Origin: Candidatus Poseidoniaceae archaeon
GTDB taxonomy: Archaea > Thermoplasmatota > Poseidoniia > Poseidoniales > Poseidoniaceae
DNA: 17,269 bases
NCBI GenBank assembly: GCA_022452125.1
Contig: JAKURJ010000021.1
Coordinates: 1 to 17,269, forward strand
Reading direction: 5' to 3'
Part shown: positions 13,888-17,269 of the stretch, one piece after another
How the letters are laid out: every line of letters starts with the position of its first letter
Position numbering within the stretch: position 1 is the stretch's first letter
Made by a program: the position numbers and the translations under genes
The notes under the pieces: model-generated
The model's database searches: none
Seen by the model: the letters and a program-made list of their open reading frames with translations, nothing else
Told to the model about the DNA's origin: nothing

Positions 13888-16278
13888 TCATGAACCGCAC
13901 ATTAGGCAGTCATCAGGAGCATCTAGAGAACATGCGATTGCTTCCATGCTAGTCGCTTCCGCACGAGAGGCTAGGCCTTCCACAGTCTCATCCTCTGCCT
14001 TCTTTTGCTCAACAGTGAACTGAATTGCGTCAGCAGCTGCCTTGGTTCTCAGGTAGTACATTCCTGTCTTCAATCCCTTTCTCCAGCCGTAGAAGTGCAT
14101 GGAAGTGACCTTAGCAGGGTTTGCATCGATCATGTGGATGTTCAATGATTGGCTTTGGTCGATGTATGCACCGCGGTCTGCAGCCATGTCGATAACATGC
14201 TTCTGCTTGATTTCCCATGTGGTTTTGTACAATTCCTTCAAGTCTTCCGGAATTGTAGCAATAGCTTGCACGCTACCCTTGTGGCGCAGGATTTCGTCCT
14301 TCATCTCTGAAGACCAAAGTCCTCTCTCGATTAGGTCTCTAACTAGGTGCTTGTTCAGAACGATGAATTCTCCTGAAAGAGTTCTTCTTACGTACAAGTT
14401 AGAAGTAAATGCTTCGAAGCATTCGTTGTTTCCTAGAATCTGGCTGGTGGAAGCGGTTGGCATAGGAGCAACCATCAGAGAGTTGCGCATACCATGTTCA
14501 ATGATTTGTCCTCTTAGAGTATCCCAATCCCAACGTCCTGAGTGGTCAGTCATTCCCCAAAGGTCTGGCTGTAGTAGTCCCTTGCTAGCAGGTGAACCTT
14601 CGAAGGAGGAGTAAGGGCCTTCTTCCTTTGCTGCATCTAGGCTTGCGGAGCAAGATGCGAAGTAAATTGTCTCGAAGATTTCCTTGTTCAACTGCTTTGC
14701 CTGGTCAGACTCGAATGGCAATTTGAGCATAGCAAATGTGTCAGCTAGCCCTTGCACACCCAGTCCAATCGGACGGTGGCGCATGTTGGAATTTTCAGCT
14801 TCCTTTACTGGATAGAAGTTGACATCGATTACACGATTTAGGTTTCCAGTTGCGTGGTATGTAACATCAAACAGTTTCTGATGGTCAAATGTGCCATCAG
14901 TAGAGTTAACGAACTTTGGCAGAGCAATAGATGCTAGGTTACAAACTGCGACTTCATCAGGAGCAGTGTACTCAATGATTTCTGTGCAGAGGTTTGAGGA
15001 TCTAATTGTTCCCAAGTTCTTCTGATTCGATTTCTCATTGCAAGCATCCTTGTAAAGCATGTAAGGAGTGCCTGTCTCAATTTGAGATTGAGTAATTGCA
15101 TCCCATAGTTCTCGAGCCTTTATGGTCCTGCGAGCACGGCCTTCTGATTCATACTTAGCATACAATGCACGGAATTCATCACCGTAGCTGTCATGAAGAT
15201 CTGGGCACTCATTCGGACAGAAAAGAGACCATTCGCCATTTGCTTCGACTCTCTCCATAAACAAGTCAGGAGTCCAAAGGGCGTAGAATAAGTCACGTGC
15301 TCTCATCTCTTCTTTTCCGTGGTTCTTTCTCAAGTCTAGGAATTCGAAAATATCTGGGTGCCATGGCTCTAGGTAGATAGCGATGCTACCCTTGCGCTTA
15401 CCGCCACCTTGGTCAACATAGCGAGCTGTGTCGTTGAAGACTCTCAGCATTGGAACTAGACCGTTCGAGTGACCATTTGTTCCCTTGATGTAGGAGCCCT
15501 TGGACCTGATTTGATGAATCGAAAGTCCGATTCCACCAGCAGATTTTGAAATCCTTGCACACTGCTTCAAAGTGTCATAAATTCCGTCCAGAGAATCCTC
15601 AATCATTGTTAACAAGAAACAGGAAGACATCTGTGGAGTAGGAGTTCCTGAGTTGAACAAAGTCGGAGTTGCGTGAGTAAACCACCCCTCACTCATCAAG
15701 TCATAAGTCTCCAAAGCCTTCTCGATTTTCCCGTGGTGAATACCGACAGCAACACGCATTAGCATGTGTTGAGGTCTTTCTGCAACATTACCGTCCAAGC
15801 GCAATAAGTAAGAGCGTTCCAAGGTCTTGAATCCAAAGTAATCGTAATTGTGATCACGGTCGTAGTCGATGTGTGCATCCAATACATCCTTGTTTTCCAT
15901 GATGATATTGTATACTTCTTCAGAAATTAGAGGTGCATGCTTATCAGATTCTGGGTCCACATAATTTCTCAAATCAGAAATGACATCACTGAATACGTCC
16001 TTGGTTGAACGGTGGAGATTGTCGACACAAATTCGAGCTGCAAGTTTGGAGTAATCAGGGTGCTGTGCAGCGAGAGAAGCAGCGGTTTCAGCCGCAAGTT
16101 CATCGAGTTCGGTAGTGGTGACTCCATCGTATAGGCCTTCGATAACCAACTTGGTTACCAGTCCTGGGTCAACCCAGTCTTGGTTCAGCCCTTCAGAGAG
16201 TCTTGACAACTTCTCTTGAATTGCGTCAAACCTGACATCTTCCTTTTCTCCGTTCCTCTTTACCACTTGTAGACCCAT
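13888..16278 (-). CDS. nrdA: Ribonucleoside-diphosphate reductase large subunit, class Ia, eukaryote-like
   Basis: This 796-residue R1 subunit reduces ribonucleotides to deoxyribonucleotides. Residues about 1-90 form a single ATP-cone (VVKRNGEKEDVRFD..., 5-18) for allosteric activity control. The redox Cys pair is Cys220 (MSSCFLLT) and Cys446 (VCNLAS). The radical site Asn429/Cys431/Glu433 is in NLCTEI. Radical-transfer tyrosines are in GMYYLRT. The thioredoxin-reducible C-terminal pair is Cys791/Cys794 in the ending CLMCGS. Many segments (YVDQGG.KR, AIYLEPWH.DIFEFLDL, ARDLF.ALW, FCPNECP, IDQSQSLNIH, TSMHFYGW..GLKTGMYYLRT) match the eukaryotic R1 pattern as I recall it, including the identical CLMCGS end. 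It lies 64 bases after the small-subunit gene on the same strand, with no TATA box seen in the gap, so both are probably co-transcribed. Eukaryote-like R1 genes also occur in some bacteria and large viruses, so the donor is open. Confidence 0.95.
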   Translation of the reverse strand: MGLQVVKRNGEKEDVRFDAIQEKLSRLSEGLNQDWVDPGLVTKLVIEGLYDGVTTTELDELAAETAASLAAQHPDYSKLAARICVDNLHRSTKDVFSDVISDLRNYVDPESDKHAPLISEEVYNIIMENKDVLDAHIDYDRDHNYDYFGFKTLERSYLLRLDGNVAERPQHMLMRVAVGIHHGKIEKALETYDLMSEGWFTHATPTLFNSGTPTPQMSSCFLLTMIEDSLDGIYDTLKQCARISKSAGGIGLSIHQIRSKGSYIKGTNGHSNGLVPMLRVFNDTARYVDQGGGKRKGSIAIYLEPWHPDIFEFLDLRKNHGKEEMRARDLFYALWTPDLFMERVEANGEWSLFCPNECPDLHDSYGDEFRALYAKYESEGRARRTIKARELWDAITQSQIETGTPYMLYKDACNEKSNQKNLGTIRSSNLCTEIIEYTAPDEVAVCNLASIALPKFVNSTDGTFDHQKLFDVTYHATGNLNRVIDVNFYPVKEAENSNMRHRPIGLGVQGLADTFAMLKLPFESDQAKQLNKEIFETIYFASCSASLDAAKEEGPYSSFEGSPASKGLLQPDLWGMTDHSGRWDWDTLRGQIIEHGMRNSLMVAPMPTASTSQILGNNECFEAFTSNLYVRRTLSGEFIVLNKHLVRDLIERGLWSSEMKDEILRHKGSVQAIATIPEDLKELYKTTWEIKQKHVIDMAADRGAYIDQSQSLNIHMIDANPAKVTSMHFYGWRKGLKTGMYYLRTKAAADAIQFTVEQKKAEDETVEGLASRAEATSMEAIACSLDAPDDCLMCGS

Positions 16279-16342
16279 AATTCCTGTCCCCCTGATTCCT
16301 TTCCTTGTGAGCGTGCAGCATCCGTGGTCGGACGCGTACGGT

Positions 16343-17269
16343 TTAGAAGTCTTCCTCCATTGAGAAGCGTTGTTGTACCGCTCCGAGACTGGATGAACCC
16401 ATTACACCAGCCTTTTGATACTCTCCAACTCTCTTTTCAAAGAAGTTGGTCTTTCCTTGCATGGAGATCATCTCCATCCATGGGAATGGATTTTCAGCAT
16501 TGTATAGTTTGGTAGCACCTAGAGATACTAGCAACCTGTCAGCTACAAAGTGGATGTATTGCTTCATCAAGTCAGCATTCATACCAATTAGCGAAACCGG
16601 AAGTGCACTTGTAACGAATTCAATTTCGATCTCGACTGCTTCTGAGATTATCTGGTGAATTTTCATTTCACCAGCACCTCTAACGAGCATGGAGTGTAGT
16701 AAGCAAGCGAAATCACAGTGTAGCCCTTCATCTCTACTAATTAATTCATTAGAGAAGGTCAGACCTGGCATTAGGCTACGCTTCTTGAGCCAGAAAATAG
16801 CACAGAATGAACCTGAGAAGAAAATTCCCTCAACCGCAGCGAATGCGACCAGTCTTTCTGCAAATGATGCACGCTTGCGGTCGAGCCATCGAAGTGCCCA
16901 CTTACCCTTCTTCTCAACAGATGGTACTGTTTCAAGCGCCTTAAACAAGTGGTCCTTCTCATTCGGATCCTTGATGTAAGTATCAATCAGAAGCGAGTAA
17001 GTTTCAGCGTGAATATTCTCCATCATAATTTGGAAACCATAGAATGTCCTAGCTTCTGCCCATTGAACTTCATTTGCGAAGTTGACAACCAGATTTTCGT
17101 TAACAATTCCGTCAGACGCTGCGAAGAATGCTAATACGTGCTTCAAGAAATGCCTCTCGTCTTCTGAAAGGGATGCCCAATCTTTTGCATCCTCAGCCAG
17201 ATCGATTTCTTCGGCTGTCCAGAACGATGCGGCATGCATCTTGTACATCTCCCACACCTCGGTGTGTTC
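16343..17269 (-). CDS. nrdB: Ribonucleoside-diphosphate reductase small subunit, class Ia, eukaryote-like, 5' end outside window
   Basis: This R2 subunit houses the diiron-tyrosyl radical that activates R1. The frame stays open to the right edge (residues EHTEVWEMYK), so the gene begins outside the window. The in-frame GTG at 17257 is the Val of the conserved VWEMYK and not a start. 308 residues are present, and perhaps 20-60 are missing. Diiron ligands and the radical Tyr are visible: Asp in EEIDLAED, Glu, His and Tyr in MENIHAETYS, Glu in AVEGIFFSG, and Glu and His in RDEGLHCDF. LAFFAASDGIVNENL, MPGLTFSNELISRDEG, GMN..LMKQYI.FVADR and EGKTNFFEKRVGEYQ-like segments match eukaryotic R2. The C-terminal FSMEEDF corresponds to the eukaryotic FTLDADF tail that docks into R1. 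Generating the radical in class Ia enzymes requires oxygen, which fits an aerobic surface-ocean lifestyle. Confidence 0.95.
   Translation of the reverse strand, partial: EHTEVWEMYKMHAASFWTAEEIDLAEDAKDWASLSEDERHFLKHVLAFFAASDGIVNENLVVNFANEVQWAEARTFYGFQIMMENIHAETYSLLIDTYIKDPNEKDHLFKALETVPSVEKKGKWALRWLDRKRASFAERLVAFAAVEGIFFSGSFCAIFWLKKRSLMPGLTFSNELISRDEGLHCDFACLLHSMLVRGAGEMKIHQIISEAVEIEIEFVTSALPVSLIGMNADLMKQYIHFVADRLLVSLGATKLYNAENPFPWMEMISMQGKTNFFEKRVGEYQKAGVMGSSSLGAVQQRFSMEEDF

Noticed and set aside
14099..14614. Plus-strand frame of 171 codons opposite RNR large subunit
   Set aside because: It has no recognisable motif and lies fully inside a strongly conserved gene on the other strand.
17257..17257. 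GTG at 17257 as the start of the RNR small subunit
   Set aside because: The frame continues to the window edge with residues EHTE just before VWEMYK, a conserved internal R2 motif, so the gene is cut by the window.
17252..17265. Inverted repeat CACACC-TC-GGTGTG near the right edge
   Set aside because: It lies within the conserved RNR small-subunit coding sequence with a 2-base loop too short to fold; no regulatory meaning is supported.
1..17269. CRISPR arrays, insertion sequences, prophage or toxin-antitoxin genes
   Set aside because: No regularly spaced repeats, transposase motifs, terminal inverted repeats or phage-like proteins were found by reading both strands.

Overview
The window reads as a piece of a marine euryarchaeal genome, most likely Marine Group II (Candidatus Poseidoniales). 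This is inferred from: large secreted, Asp-rich, one-membrane-segment proteins carrying thrombospondin type 3-like, GCTD..A.NYN and YHYH modules; archaeal-style TATA boxes about 26-31 bases upstream of apparently leaderless start codons; an archaeal-looking tRNA-Leu acceptor stem; and a mixture of bacterial-type and eukaryote-type metabolic enzymes. No ribosomal or replication marker is present, so the lineage is a best guess.

Layout. Bases 1-5856 (minus strand) hold three cell-surface or exported protein genes: a 5' fragment of a Ca-binding-repeat protein (1-340), a 966-residue membrane-anchored protein with a very acidic cytoplasmic tail (462-3362), and an 807-residue YHYH-domain protein (3433-5856). 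At 5972-6056 lies a tRNA-Leu(UAA) on the plus strand, followed one base later by the 3' end of a convergent pteridine-reductase-like SDR gene (6058-6771, minus). Bases 6867-12763 (plus) form a tight five-gene operon: lipoyl synthase (lipA), then branched-chain 2-oxoacid dehydrogenase E1 alpha, E1 beta, E2 and E3 in the same order as the Pseudomonas bkdA1-bkdA2-bkdB-lpdV operon. Bases 12810-17269 (minus) carry a class-IV-like histone-deacetylase-family amidohydrolase, ribonucleotide reductase large subunit, and the 3' part of the small subunit, which runs off the window edge.

How it fits together. lipA makes the lipoyl cofactor that sits on the E2 lysine, and E1/E2/E3 then oxidise the 2-oxoacids of Val, Leu and Ile to acyl-CoAs with NADH output. 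That suits an aerobic, peptide-eating heterotroph. The class Ia ribonucleotide reductase likewise needs oxygen. Expression signals are mixed: operon-internal genes have Shine-Dalgarno sites overlapping the previous stop codon, while the YHYH and deacetylase genes look leaderless.

No CRISPR array, insertion sequence, phage gene or clear defence system was seen. The points most worth a second look are the duplicated PIYG/YHYH module, a 16-bp perfect palindrome between the TATA box and start codon of that gene, the family of short CCCT(A/T)CGGG hairpins at gene ends and in the lipA leader, the bacterial-order bkd operon, and the eukaryote-like RNR pair.
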